A stretch of 64,000 nt of DNA from Cryobacterium sp. SO1. Its GTDB lineage: Bacteria > Actinomycetota > Actinomycetes > Actinomycetales > Microbacteriaceae. The stretch is from NCBI RefSeq assembly GCF_004210215.2, contig NZ_CP067394.1:2728001-2792000 (forward strand), read 5' to 3'. The translations under genes and the position numbers were made by a program. The notes under the pieces were generated by a model. It had not been told where the DNA came from, did not search any database, and saw nothing but the letters and a program-made list of their open reading frames with translations. Shown here one piece after another: positions 1-8,646 of this stretch (positions within the stretch are counted from its first letter, which is position 1; every line of letters starts with the position of its first letter).

Positions 1-54
1 TCCAGTGGCCAGGGCGTGCTCGAAAAGCGATTGGACCGATATGTCGCCCACTGA
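1..54 (+). CDS. Amino-acid ABC transporter permease, C-terminal end only
   Basis: The first 17 codons in frame 1 read through to a TGA at 52-54 and encode a tail ending LEKRLDRYVAH. A basic LE(K/R)RLDRY tail is typical of the inner-membrane permease subunit of polar amino-acid ABC importers. The stop lies inside the start of the next gene, which encodes the matching ATPase, so the two overlap by 14 bases and are almost certainly co-transcribed and translationally coupled. The rest of the gene is outside the window, so the substrate cannot be judged. Confidence 0.7.
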   Translation, partial: SSGQGVLEKRLDRYVAH

Positions 55-862
55 CCAGACTCCGCCCGCCCAGGCCCTGCTCACGGTTCGCGGCCTGCAG
101 AAGAGCTTCGGCGCGAACCAGGTGCTCACCTCCGTCGACCTCACGGTGGCGCCAGGCACGGTCCTCGCGCTGATCGGCCCGTCCGGCTCCGGCAAGACCA
201 CGGTGCTGCGCTGCCTGAACGGGCTGGAAATAGCGGACGGCGGCACCATCAGCGTTGTCGGCGCCGACGACGCCAGGCATGCACCGGTCACCATCGACTT
301 CGCCGCCGCGCACGGCTCCCGCGCCGGTGTGCCCAAGAAGGCGCTCATCAACCTGCGCGACCAGTCCGCGATGGTCTTCCAGCACTACAACCTGTTCCCG
401 CACAAGACCGTGCTCGAGAACGTGATGGAAGGCCCCGTCGTCGTGGAGCGCCGAGATCGGGCCGAGGTCGAGGCCGAGGCGTTGGCGCTGCTCGAGCGGG
501 TGGGCCTGGGCGACAAGCGTGACAGCTACCCGTTCGAGCTGTCCGGTGGCCAGCAGCAGCGGGTGGGCATCGTGCGCGCCCTGGCGCTCCGCCCCACCCT
601 GCTGCTCTTCGACGAGCCGACCAGCGCGCTGGACCCCGAACTCGTCGGCGACGTGCTGCGCCTGATCAAGGAACTCGCGGCCGAGGGCTGGACCATGGTG
701 ATCGTCACCCACGAGCTCGAGTTCGCCCGGGAGGTGGCCACCGAGGTGGCCTTCGTCGACGGCGGCACCATCGTGGAGCACGGCGACCCCAAGGAGATGC
801 TGCGGAACCCGAAGCACGAGCGCACCCGGCAGTTCCTGCACAGGCTACTCTTCCCTTTCTAG
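41..862 (+). CDS. Amino-acid ABC transporter ATP-binding protein
   Basis: Cytoplasmic ATPase subunit (273 aa) of a polar amino-acid importer of the GlnQ/HisP type. Visible motifs are Walker A GPSGSGKT (about residues 46-53), the Q-loop region VFQHYNLFPH, the ABC signature LSGGQQQRV (about 167), Walker B LLLFDEPTSALDPE (about 187-200) and the switch histidine in IVTHE. A stretch of about 25 residues between the Walker A domain and the Q-loop (GADDARHAPVTIDF and following) is longer than in GlnQ. An in-frame codon at 5 would add 12 residues, but ATG 41 fits the usual family N-terminus and overlaps the permease stop. The substrate is not shown by sequence alone. Confidence 0.93.
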   Translation: MSPTDQTPPAQALLTVRGLQKSFGANQVLTSVDLTVAPGTVLALIGPSGSGKTTVLRCLNGLEIADGGTISVVGADDARHAPVTIDFAAAHGSRAGVPKKALINLRDQSAMVFQHYNLFPHKTVLENVMEGPVVVERRDRAEVEAEALALLERVGLGDKRDSYPFELSGGQQQRVGIVRALALRPTLLLFDEPTSALDPELVGDVLRLIKELAAEGWTMVIVTHELEFAREVATEVAFVDGGTIVEHGDPKEMLRNPKHERTRQFLHRLLFPF

Positions 863-876
863 AGTGAACGCTGCAC

Positions 877-882
877 TAACCT
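877..882 (+). promoter_or_regulatory. -10 hexamer for leaderless start at 889
   Basis: TAACCT lies exactly 6 bases before the GTG at 889. No Shine-Dalgarno sequence is visible, so transcription probably starts at the start codon itself. Confidence 0.55.
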
Positions 883-888
883 GATCAG

Positions 889-1584
889 GTGAATTCCGAA
901 GCTGCGCCCGCCAGGCTCGACGACTCCCCGACTCCCCTCAGACGCATCGTGGGGGTGTTGCGGATCCTGCTGGCCGTGCTCGTGCTGGCCGCCGTCGTAA
1001 CCCAGATCACCGACCAGATTCTGAACGACGCGTTCGATCCCGCTGCCTACTTCGGTTTCTTCACCATCCAGTCCAGCCTGATGAACGTGGTGGTGCTCGT
1101 CGTGGGCGGGGTGCTCGCCCTGCGCGTGGCCGCCGAACCCGAGTTGCTGGCGCGGGTGCGGATGTCCACACTCTCGTACGCCGTGATCACCGGAGTGGTC
1201 TACAACCTGTTGCTGCGCAACCTGCCCGCCGACGGCAGCTTCGTGGGGCTGGACTGGCCCAACGAGGTGCTGCACGTGTGGGCGCCCGCGCTGATCCTGC
1301 TCGACTGGCTGCTGGCGCCGGGCCGCCCGGCGCTGGCCTGGAAGCGGATCTGGTTCGCCCTGATCTACCCGCTGGCTTGGCTGGCCTACGCGCTGCTCCG
1401 CGGCACGTTCACCGACTGGTGGACCTACCCGTTCCTGAACCCGGGTGAACCGGGCGGCTGGCCGTCGGTGCTGCTGTACATCGTCGTCATCGCCGGGGTG
1501 ATCATCGCGATTTCGGCCGCGGCCATCGGGCTGAGCCGGCTGGGGCGCCGCGAGCCGGCGCTGTTGGAGCCCGACCCGGTCTGA
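889..1584 (+). CDS. Pr6Pr-family integral membrane protein
   Basis: A 231-residue polytopic membrane protein with about six hydrophobic segments (for example VLRILLAVLVLAAVV near residue 22 and VLLYIVVIAGVIIAIS near 195). The aromatic-rich loops, including FTDWWTYPFLNP, resemble the Pr6Pr family of six-helix actinobacterial proteins, whose function is unknown. It starts with GTG 889, preceded by TAACCT at leaderless spacing. It lies 26 bases after the ABC ATPase gene but appears to have its own promoter. The short C-terminal tail after the last helix is charged. No catalytic motif was seen. Confidence 0.75.
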   Translation: MNSEAAPARLDDSPTPLRRIVGVLRILLAVLVLAAVVTQITDQILNDAFDPAAYFGFFTIQSSLMNVVVLVVGGVLALRVAAEPELLARVRMSTLSYAVITGVVYNLLLRNLPADGSFVGLDWPNEVLHVWAPALILLDWLLAPGRPALAWKRIWFALIYPLAWLAYALLRGTFTDWWTYPFLNPGEPGGWPSVLLYIVVIAGVIIAISAAAIGLSRLGRREPALLEPDPV

Positions 1585-1664
1585 GCTTCATCTGCCGTTC
1601 ACCTCGGCGACGGATACTGGGCCGAACGTGGCCAACGGGCCATGGGAGCGTTCCGGAGGGTGAG

Positions 1665-2048
1665 ATGAACCGTCAAGCTACTGAAAACGAGTCCGGCTAC
1701 GCCGACGTGGTCGCCCACCGCGGCCGGGAGCTGGCCGACGCCGTCGCCGTTCTCGCCGAGGGCGAGGGTCCGCTGCTGGTTCACGGTCCCGGCGGCGAAC
1801 ACCAGTCCGGCCTGGTCCTCGCCCTGGCCCTGCTGGCCGCCGGCCTGACGCACGACGACGCCGTGGCCGCCGCCCTGCCCGCCGAGACACGGCCGGATGC
1901 CCTGATCCAGGCGCTGGCCGCCATCGGTGCCCTCGGCGGCACCGAACCGTACCTGCTCCGGCACGGCCTGATGGTGTCGCACTTCCTTGCGCTGCGGGAG
2001 CGGTTCGCCGGCGACGAGGCCGGCCTCGCTGCCGGCGACGTGAGCTGA
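1665..2048 (+). CDS. Tyrosine-phosphatase-like protein with degenerate active site
   Basis: A 127-residue cytoplasmic protein with a good ribosome site (GGAGGG) before ATG 1665. The stretch LLVHGPGGEHQSG aligns with the bacterial tyrosine phosphatase P-loop H-C-x5-R-(T/S)-G, and the later YLLRHG plus LRERF resembles the family C-terminus. In the P-loop the catalytic Cys is replaced by Gly and the Arg by Gln, so phosphatase activity is unlikely. The usual N-terminal half of the family is missing. The frame is intact with normal codon use, so it looks like a retained pseudoenzyme rather than recent decay. The assignment rests on motif resemblance only, and a different unrelated fold is possible. 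Confidence 0.5.
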   Translation: MNRQATENESGYADVVAHRGRELADAVAVLAEGEGPLLVHGPGGEHQSGLVLALALLAAGLTHDDAVAAALPAETRPDALIQALAAIGALGGTEPYLLRHGLMVSHFLALRERFAGDEAGLAAGDVS

Positions 2049-2051
2049 GTC

Positions 2052-2417
2052 TCAGCGCCCCCGCACCAGGCGGCGTTCCCGCATCGCCAGGAACAGCGGG
2101 AAGGTGAACGCGAACGCGGTGACCAGCCCCAGTACGACGTAGGCCCAACCGGCCCTCATTCCCAGCCGGCGGGCCTCCACGATGATGAAGACGCTCCCGG
2201 CGATCGCCACCACCAGCAGGTCGGTGGTGAGCGACGACACCGCAGGTCCGCTCATGGTCCAGTCGCCGATGAAGTCGCTGGCGGCCATGATGGCCTGGAT
2301 GTTCCAGGTCCAGGTGCCGATCAGGCCCACGATGGCCAGGGCCAGGTAGACGAAGGTCAGGGTGGTCCAGCCCGCCGCGGCGGGGGCGGCGGCGGGCTGG
2401 GGCTGTGTGCGGCTCAT
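2052..2417 (-). CDS. DUF2834-family membrane protein
   Basis: A 121-residue membrane protein with three or four hydrophobic segments. The order of conserved blocks is TWNIQAIM, GDW.MSGPAVSSLTTDLL, a second helix, EARRLGMR, then AFAFTFPLFLAMRERRL, which is the layout of the DUF2834 family. Function is unknown. It is convergent with the phosphatase-like gene (3 bases apart) and lies downstream of sbcC. The N-terminus is rich in Ala, Pro and Gln. Confidence 0.75.
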   Translation of the reverse strand: MSRTQPQPAAAPAAAGWTTLTFVYLALAIVGLIGTWTWNIQAIMAASDFIGDWTMSGPAVSSLTTDLLVVAIAGSVFIIVEARRLGMRAGWAYVVLGLVTAFAFTFPLFLAMRERRLVRGR

Positions 2418-2432
2418 GACACCAGTGTGCCG

Positions 2433-5426
2433 CTAGGACGCAGCCAAGGCGAGCCTGGTGCCGTCGATCTCGCTGTAGCCCTGCGGCGTCACCCGGATCT
2501 GCAACTTCGCCGGGATCTGCTCCTTCATCGACTCGACGTGGCTGATCAGGCCGATGGTGCGGCCACCGGCGCGCAGGCTGTCCAGGGTGCTCATGGCCGT
2601 CTCGAGGGTCTCCGCGTCGAGCGAGCCGAACCCCTCGTCGACGAACAGGGTGTCAAGGGCGATGCCGCCGGCCTGGTTGGAGACCACCTCGGCCAGGCCG
2701 AGCGCCAGGGCGAGCGAGGCGAGGAAGGTCTCGCCGCCGGACAGCGAGTGCGTGGCCCTGGCCCGACCGGTGTGCTCGTCGCGGATCGCCAGCCCCAACC
2801 CGGCCTGACTGCCGCGGTACTGCAGGGCGTCGTCGTGTTCGAGGGCGTAGCGGCCGCCGGTCATGGTGCGCAGCCGGTTGTTCGCCGCGGCGATGATCTC
2901 CTCGAGTTGCGCAGCGAGCACGTAGGTCTCCAGCTTCATCCGCTTGGTGTTCGGGTCGTCGCCGTGCACCACGGCGGCGAGCTGGCGCACCTGGGCCTGC
3001 GTGGCGAGCAGGTCGGCGGCGAGGGCGATCCGGGCCCCGGCATCCGCCACCAGGGCGATGAGCGCGCTGGAGCGTTCACGCAGCGACTCGCGGAGGGCCA
3101 GGGCGTCGTCGCGGGCGGCGCCTGCCTCTTCGCGGACGAGCCGGGCTGGGGCCAGGTCGATGGGGTCGTCGGGCAGTCCGGCCAGGTCGGCCTCAGCCAG
3201 GACCCCGTGGGCTGCGGCGAGCTGATCGTCGTAGCCGCGGAGGGAGGCCTGGGCGGACTGCATCGCGGCCGGGCTGAGCCGGGCGGCGACGGCGGCCTGC
3301 TCGTCGGCGAAGCCCTCCTCCCGCAGTTGCCGGGCCAGGGCATCCTCGGCGGCTTCCGCGGCGCGGCGGGCGGAGGCGGAATGCGCCAGCGCGTCGGCCA
3401 GGGTGCGGGCGGCGTCGAGTTCGGTCTGCAACCGGTCGGCCCGGTCGGTCACGCTGTCGAACCCGGCCCGCTGGGCTTCGACCCGGCCGGCGATGCCGTC
3501 GCGTTCGGTGCGCCGCTCGGCCAGGTGCACGGCGGTGTCGTCCCGCACCAGCTGCAGCGGGGCGACGGCGGCCTGGGCCTCGACCTGGTCCTCGCGCAGT
3601 CTCGCCAGCTCGGCCTCGAGGGCGGGCATCCTGGCTCGATGGTCGGTGGCGATAGTGAGGGTGTGCCTGGCCTTCCCCAGGGCAGCGTCGAGCGTCTCGG
3701 CATCCTCGTCGCCGGCGCGGGTGCGGGCCGCGGTGAGCAGGCCGGCCACGGCCTGGGACTGGCTGCGGGCGGCCTCCGCGGCGGCCTGTCGGCGGCCCAT
3801 CAGGCAGCGGGCCGCATCCAGGTCGGCCTCGGTGACGGGGTCGGTTGCGCCGGTCATGGGCGCCGGGTGTTCGGTGGCCCCGCAGACCGCGCACGGGCTG
3901 CCGTCGACCAGGCCGGCGGCGAGTTCGACGGCGAAGCCGCCGAGCCGGGCATCCACGAGCTGCTGATAGTGCACGGCGGCAGCGGTGTTCTGCGCCACGG
4001 CGTCCCGTTCGGCGCGGTGCACGCCCACCAGTTCGGTCTCCAGCCGGCGCACGTCCTCGGCCGCGGCCAGCGCCGCCTCAGCGCGGGCGACGGCCGCCTC
4101 GGCCTCCGGGGCGCGCGCGGCGCCGAGGGCGGCCTGGGCGAGGGCGTCCGAGGCCGCGTCGATGCGTTCGGGCAGGGCGAGGAGCAGCAGCCTGGCCTCG
4201 TCGAGCGCGGCGACGTGGGCGGCCGAGCGGCGCTCGAGGTCGGCGATCTGCTCGTCGAGGGTGGGCAGCCGGCGTTCCTCGACGAGCAGGTCGTCCAGGC
4301 CGCCGAGCTGACGCAGCCTGTCGTCGATGAGGCTCGTCAGGCCTGCGGCGGTGATGCCGTCCGCACCGGCCGGCCAGGTGTCGCGGGCGGCGGACTCCGC
4401 GGCCTCGGCCTCGGTGACCGCGGCCCTGGCGTCGGTGGCGCCCCGCACCTGCGGCCAGACCCTGGCGGCGTGCTCGGCCAGGCGCAGGGCCTCGCGGTCG
4501 TTCAGGATCTTGTCGCCGCGGGCCTCGAGAGCGGTGAGCGTGCTCGCGGCAGCATCCCGGCGGTCCTGGCGCCGGCGGCGGTCCTCGACGGCCTGGTAGT
4601 CCGCTGTCGCGGCGGCCAGCGCCGCGGCGGCCGTCTCGGCCCGCTGGGTGGCGGCCTCAAGCCGCACGTCGAGGGTGCCGAGTGCGGCCTCGAACCAGCC
4701 GAGGTCGGGGTCGACGGGGGCCTCGGGGCGGTCGGCATCCGCAGCATCGTCATCGTCGCGCCAGAGCTGACGCAGCGCGGCGGCCACGATCCCGTCGATC
4801 TCGTGCCGCACCAGCGCCAGCTCGTCGTCGAGCACCTTGCGGCGTGCGAGCAGTTCGGCTTCCAGCTGCTGAAAGCGCAGGGTGCCGAACAGTGTGCGCA
4901 GCACCGTGAGCCTGTCGTCGGTCTTGGCCAGCAGGAACCGCTGGAACCGGTTCTGGGCGAGCAGGATCACCTGCAGGAACTGGTCCTGTTTGAGCGGCAG
5001 GATGCTCTCAAGCTCGCGACCGACGAGGACGGGCTTGGCGGCGATGCCCACCCAGCCACCGGCCTCGAGACGGTCTAGCCGGGCTTCCGGCTTCGCGGGC
5101 GTGGTCCCGCCGCCGTTCTTCTTCAGCTTGTCGTATGCAGGCGTGCGGTAGACCCGGAAGGTCTCGCCCTTGAGGGTGAACTCGAGCTCGACGAAGCTCG
5201 GGTCGGCCGGGTCGCAGTGATCGCTCCGCAGCCTGAGTTCGCTGCCGTCGAAGCGGGGCACGGCGCCGTACAGGGCGAAGCAGATGGCGTCCAGGATGCT
5301 GGACTTGCCAGCGCCGGTCTTGCCGGTGATCAGGAAGATGCCGTCGGCGTCGAAACGGGTGAAGTCCACCTGCTGCTCGGTCTTGTAGGGGCCGAAGCCG
5401 GCGATGCGCAGCCGGGTGATCTTCAT
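2433..5426 (-). CDS. sbcC: Exonuclease subunit SbcC (Rad50-like ATPase)
   Basis: ATPase of the SbcCD (Mre11-Rad50-like) complex, which processes hairpins and protein-blocked DNA ends. The start MKITRLRIAGFGPYK at 5426 gives 997 residues, the usual family size. Seen in order: Walker A GKTGAGKS (residues 35-42), a long Ala/Glu/Arg-rich coiled-coil region, a CAVC zinc hook near residue 510, a second coiled coil, the ABC signature LSGGE (about 894) and Walker B TLFVDEGFGSLD (about 929). The ATG overlaps the sbcD stop by four bases (ATGA at 5423-5426), so the genes are translationally coupled. The reading frame stays open upstream of this ATG into sbcD, but that part does not resemble SbcC. Confidence 0.96.
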   Translation of the reverse strand: MKITRLRIAGFGPYKTEQQVDFTRFDADGIFLITGKTGAGKSSILDAICFALYGAVPRFDGSELRLRSDHCDPADPSFVELEFTLKGETFRVYRTPAYDKLKKNGGGTTPAKPEARLDRLEAGGWVGIAAKPVLVGRELESILPLKQDQFLQVILLAQNRFQRFLLAKTDDRLTVLRTLFGTLRFQQLEAELLARRKVLDDELALVRHEIDGIVAAALRQLWRDDDDAADADRPEAPVDPDLGWFEAALGTLDVRLEAATQRAETAAAALAAATADYQAVEDRRRRQDRRDAAASTLTALEARGDKILNDREALRLAEHAARVWPQVRGATDARAAVTEAEAAESAARDTWPAGADGITAAGLTSLIDDRLRQLGGLDDLLVEERRLPTLDEQIADLERRSAAHVAALDEARLLLLALPERIDAASDALAQAALGAARAPEAEAAVARAEAALAAAEDVRRLETELVGVHRAERDAVAQNTAAAVHYQQLVDARLGGFAVELAAGLVDGSPCAVCGATEHPAPMTGATDPVTEADLDAARCLMGRRQAAAEAARSQSQAVAGLLTAARTRAGDEDAETLDAALGKARHTLTIATDHRARMPALEAELARLREDQVEAQAAVAPLQLVRDDTAVHLAERRTERDGIAGRVEAQRAGFDSVTDRADRLQTELDAARTLADALAHSASARRAAEAAEDALARQLREEGFADEQAAVAARLSPAAMQSAQASLRGYDDQLAAAHGVLAEADLAGLPDDPIDLAPARLVREEAGAARDDALALRESLRERSSALIALVADAGARIALAADLLATQAQVRQLAAVVHGDDPNTKRMKLETYVLAAQLEEIIAAANNRLRTMTGGRYALEHDDALQYRGSQAGLGLAIRDEHTGRARATHSLSGGETFLASLALALGLAEVVSNQAGGIALDTLFVDEGFGSLDAETLETAMSTLDSLRAGGRTIGLISHVESMKEQIPAKLQIRVTPQGYSEIDGTRLALAAS

Positions 5427-6568
5427 ACCGCGGCGTCCCCGTTCTGGCCCAGCACGTCGGCGACCAGCTCCCGTTCGAAGGCGGTCAGGCCCACGCCGTT
5501 CCGCACGAATTCCAGGAATCCGGCAACGATCTCGGGGTCGCTCTTGTGCTTGACCCGGTCGGAGTAGGTCGACTCCGCGGGGGTGTCGGTGATGGCCGGG
5601 CGGTGCTCGAGGGCCACGCAGTGCCCGAAGCGTTTCTGCAGCGTGCGCATGCCGTCCAGCGGCCGCACCCGATCGGTGAGGACCGCGGCGACCCAATCGT
5701 CTTCGAACGGCGCGAATTCGTCGTCGTGGGCGAGGGCATCCAGTTCGCCGGTGAGCACGCGCAGGCGCCGCGGAACCGGGAGGTCGACCCATTCGGTCTC
5801 GGCGAGTCCGGTCGCGTCGAGCTCGACGAGCCAGGCGCCGCGGGGCTTGTCGGCCTCGGCGAAGGAGTAGTGCAGCGGAGCCCCCGAGTAGCGCACCCGA
5901 TCGGTGATCCTGGCGCGGCCGTGGATGTGACCGAGCGCCACGTAGTCGGGGCCGTCGAACACGCTGACCGGCACGAGGTCGAGGCCGCCGGCGCTGATGT
6001 CGCGCTCCACGTCGCTGGCCGCGACGCCAGCGGCGAAGCAGTGCGAGAGCACCACGGATCGGCCGCCGCGCGCGGCCAGGTCGGCGCGCACCTGCCGCAT
6101 CGCCAGGCCCAGCACCTGTTCGTGGGTCTTGAGCAGGTCGTCCGGGTAGTGGTGGCGCACCAGCGCCGGCTCAAGGAACGGGATGCCATAGAAGTGCACG
6201 GGGCCGTGTTCATCGTCGATCGTGATCGGGGTGCGGTACTGGTCGAACCCGGTGACCACGTGGATGCCGGCCAGGCCGGCCCACTCGGACTGGAAGCCGA
6301 GCCGGGTGGCCGAGTCGTGGTTGCCGCTGGTCATCACCACGCGAGCGCCGGTGCCGTGCAGGCGCGCCAGGGTGTCGCTGAGCAGGGCGTAGCTGTCGGC
6401 GGAGGGTGTGGCGGAGTCGAAGACGTCGCCGGCCACGGCGACAACGTCGACCTGGCGCTCGCGCACGATGTCGACGAGGGCGTCGAGCACGCTCGCCAAG
6501 TGGCCCAGGGTCTGGTGGGTGTGGAAGGTGCGCCCGATGTGCCAGTCACTCGTGTGCAGGATCTTCAT
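5423..6568 (-). CDS. sbcD: Exonuclease subunit SbcD (Mre11-like)
   Basis: Metallophosphoesterase nuclease subunit of SbcCD, 381 residues. The phosphoesterase motifs are present in order: HTSDWHIG (residues 5-12), GDVFD (47-51), GNHD (82-85), an LSHCF block, and ALGHIHGR. The start MKILHTSDWH at 6568 is chosen over an upstream in-frame codon because it matches the family N-terminus and has TAGCGT seven bases upstream. It is the first gene of the sbcDC operon, which diverges from the short-chain dehydrogenase gene. Confidence 0.96.
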   Translation of the reverse strand: MKILHTSDWHIGRTFHTHQTLGHLASVLDALVDIVRERQVDVVAVAGDVFDSATPSADSYALLSDTLARLHGTGARVVMTSGNHDSATRLGFQSEWAGLAGIHVVTGFDQYRTPITIDDEHGPVHFYGIPFLEPALVRHHYPDDLLKTHEQVLGLAMRQVRADLAARGGRSVVLSHCFAAGVAASDVERDISAGGLDLVPVSVFDGPDYVALGHIHGRARITDRVRYSGAPLHYSFAEADKPRGAWLVELDATGLAETEWVDLPVPRRLRVLTGELDALAHDDEFAPFEDDWVAAVLTDRVRPLDGMRTLQKRFGHCVALEHRPAITDTPAESTYSDRVKHKSDPEIVAGFLEFVRNGVGLTAFERELVADVLGQNGDAAV

Positions 6569-6575
6569 GTCACTC

Positions 6576-6581
6576 ACGCTA
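6576..6581 (-). promoter_or_regulatory. -10 hexamer for leaderless sbcD start
   Basis: On the minus strand TAGCGT stands seven bases before the ATG of sbcD, without a Shine-Dalgarno sequence. This suggests a leaderless sbcDC transcript. Confidence 0.45.
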
Positions 6582-6684
6582 CCGTCGGCCACCGACAGTA
6601 CTGGCCAAGCCCTGCGCGTGTACATTCCCCGTCGAACTCGTTTCTTCGAAGGTCGACTCGTATGACTCGTAGGGAGGTAGCAAC

Positions 6685-7422
6685 ATGGCCCGTGTCAGCG
6701 GCAAGGTCGCACTCGTCAGTGGTGGAGCTCGAGGACTCGGGGCCGCCATGGCCCGGCGCCTCGTGGAGGAGGGCGCGCAGGTGGTGATCGGCGATGTGCT
6801 CAGCGAGGAGGGCACGGACCTCGCGGCCGAGCTCGGCGAGGCGTGCCGGTATGTGCACCTCGACGTCACCCGCGCCCAGCACTGGGACGCCGCGGTCGCC
6901 ACCGCCGTGGATGAATTCGGCGGCCTCGATGTGCTCGTGAACAACGCCGGCATCGTGAACTTCGGCACCGTCGAGGACTACACCCTCGAATCCTGGAACA
7001 CCATCATCGCGGTCAATCTCACCGGGGTGTTCCTGGGTATCAAGGCCGCGGTGCCGGTGATCATCCGGTCGAAGGCCGGCTCGATCATCAACGTGTCGTC
7101 GACTGCGGGACTGCAGGGCTACGAGGCGTTGCCCGGCTACGTGGCGGCGAAGTTCGGGGTGCGCGGGCTCACCAAGGCGGTGGCGCTGGACCTCGGCAAG
7201 TACAACGTGCGGGTCAACTCGGTGCATCCGGGTGCCATCGCCACGCCGATGACCGCCGGACTCGACCTTCCGCAGAACCATGTGGCGTTGCACCGCATCG
7301 GCCAGGCCGTCGAGGTGGCCAACCTGGTGTTGTTCCTGGCCAGCGACGAGTCGAGCTTCTCCACCGGCGCCGAGTTCCTCACCGACGGCGGCGAGCTGAG
7401 CGGCCTGTCGCACTACCAGTAG
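6685..7422 (+). CDS. Short-chain dehydrogenase/reductase (classical SDR)
   Basis: A 245-residue NAD(P)-dependent oxidoreductase. The cofactor loop is SGGARGLG (residues 12-19; the family consensus is TGxxxGxG). Further motifs are NNAG (86-89), the catalytic Ser in NVSSTAG (about 136-138) and YVAAK (Tyr 152, Lys 156). A strong ribosome site (GGGAGG) precedes ATG 6685. An acidic residue in VVIGDV at the end of the second strand favours NAD over NADP. The sequence resembles 3-alpha-hydroxysteroid or FabG-like dehydrogenases, but the substrate cannot be called. Between it and sbcD (6569-6684) there is a short direct repeat, GACTCGTA twice, just upstream of the ribosome site. Confidence 0.92.
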   Translation: MARVSGKVALVSGGARGLGAAMARRLVEEGAQVVIGDVLSEEGTDLAAELGEACRYVHLDVTRAQHWDAAVATAVDEFGGLDVLVNNAGIVNFGTVEDYTLESWNTIIAVNLTGVFLGIKAAVPVIIRSKAGSIINVSSTAGLQGYEALPGYVAAKFGVRGLTKAVALDLGKYNVRVNSVHPGAIATPMTAGLDLPQNHVALHRIGQAVEVANLVLFLASDESSFSTGAEFLTDGGELSGLSHYQ

Positions 7423-7439
7423 CGCTGACACCAGCACTG

Positions 7440-8408
7440 TCACAGGGCGGCTCCTCTGGCCCGCAACCTGAGCCTGATCCGCGCCAGGAGCGCCGTCGGG
7501 TCCTGCAGGTCGTCGTCGGTGAACTGCAGCACCTGCCAGCCGTGGTCTTCGAGCCGGCCGACACGGCGGATGTCCGAGCGCCACTGGGCTCGATCGGTGC
7601 GGTGCTGGTCGCCCTGGTATTCGAGAAGGAGCTTGTATGCGGGGTAGACGAGGTCTCCCCTGGCCAGGAACCGTCCCTGCTCGTCGAAAACGTTGTCGTT
7701 GCACTCGGGTTCGGGCAGCCCGCCGAGCACGATGGTCACCCGGAGCATTGATTCCCGCGGTGATTCCGAGCGGGTGCGGAGCAGCGGGAGGGCGGTTCGG
7801 GCGCGCGTGAGCCCGGTGCTGCTCGGGTGCTTCTCGAGGGCGTCGGCGAGCTCGCCCTGCGTGAGGATCGGGGACCGCCAGTAGAGGAGGTAGTCGCCGA
7901 CTGCCACCAGCTCGCCTACTGTGAGCAACGCGGCCAGGTCGAGCCAGGTGCGCGCCGGGCCGGTGAGCCGCAGTGGGCCCCGGTCGACGAGGTCGTCGGG
8001 GCAGATTCGCAGGCTATGGCCGAGGATGTCGCGTGCCGCCATCGCGGAGGCAGGCGCAGGAATACCAACGTGTACTGGGCGCAGCTGCGCAAGCCGGGTC
8101 GGCACGGGCAGGCCGAGCAGCAACGCCGCGGTGGTGTGCGTGAAGAATGCCTCGCGCTTCAGCCGAACCAGGAGCGACCGGCAGAGTGCCTCCAACTCCG
8201 TGCGGCGCACCGGGCCACGTCCCCTCCCAAACGCCACACCGCCACTCGGACCATCGGTGGGCCGCCGCGCCGGGGTACGGATGCCCCAGAAAGGCCGATC
8301 GAGGTCGCTGCTCTGCAACCTCGATCGCCCCACCCCGGCATCGAAGGCATCACCGACCCGAAACGGGCGGTCGGCCCATCCGTCGGGGAGAGGGATGCGC
8401 GCGGTCAC
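7440..8408 (-). CDS. AbiEi-like winged-helix protein with C-terminal DUF559 endonuclease-like domain
   Basis: A 322-residue protein. The N-terminal part (RPFRVGDAFDAGVGRSRL, then RPFWGIRTP) resembles the AbiEi antitoxin winged helix. The middle resembles the AbiEi C-terminal region. The last 90 residues, with LLLEYQGDQHR, a later SDIRR and GWQVLQFTDDDL, match the DUF559/Vsr-like nuclease fold. No AbiEii toxin gene is adjacent, so this is not a complete AbiE system; such orphan fusions are common in actinobacteria. The start is uncertain because the frame is open to 8702. GTG 8408 is preferred since it gives the family N-terminus and has CACCCT six bases upstream, a weak leaderless -10. Confidence 0.7.
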   Translation of the reverse strand: MTARIPLPDGWADRPFRVGDAFDAGVGRSRLQSSDLDRPFWGIRTPARRPTDGPSGGVAFGRGRGPVRRTELEALCRSLLVRLKREAFFTHTTAALLLGLPVPTRLAQLRPVHVGIPAPASAMAARDILGHSLRICPDDLVDRGPLRLTGPARTWLDLAALLTVGELVAVGDYLLYWRSPILTQGELADALEKHPSSTGLTRARTALPLLRTRSESPRESMLRVTIVLGGLPEPECNDNVFDEQGRFLARGDLVYPAYKLLLEYQGDQHRTDRAQWRSDIRRVGRLEDHGWQVLQFTDDDLQDPTALLARIRLRLRARGAAL

Positions 8409-8610
8409 CGGTCGAGGGTGCCCCACAACGCCGGGTCCCCGCTGCAGTTCTCCACAAGGAGTTGCTGGCTGGGCTTCGTTTCGGAAGAAAGCACCTTCAT
8501 GGCGCCGCTCAACCCTGCGAAGTCCCGAAACGAGAGTGTCAGTGGTGCGAACACGTGGGGCAGTCGCCACGAACACCCTAGAAACATCCGACCAGCGTCC
8601 AGGAATCTTT

Positions 8611-8646
8611 GTTTGTCTGTGTTTATGTTGACAAACAAAAACAAAC
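8611..8646. promoter_or_regulatory. DeoR-type operator with four phased half-sites
   Basis: GTTTGT (8611), GTTTAT (8621), ACAAAC (8631) and ACAAAC (8641) are spaced exactly 10 bases apart, with two half-sites on each strand. A perfect 10-base inverted repeat is contained in it (8608-8617 with 8630-8639). The region is A/T-rich in an otherwise GC-rich window and overlaps the -35 box of the fru promoter. Binding by the DeoR protein encoded next to it is inferred. Confidence 0.7.

Noticed and set aside
2427..5078. Very long plus-strand open frame opposite sbcC
   Set aside because: It is the antisense shadow of a GC-rich coding gene; its translation is Gly/Val/Gln-rich without motifs, while the minus strand has complete SbcC motifs.
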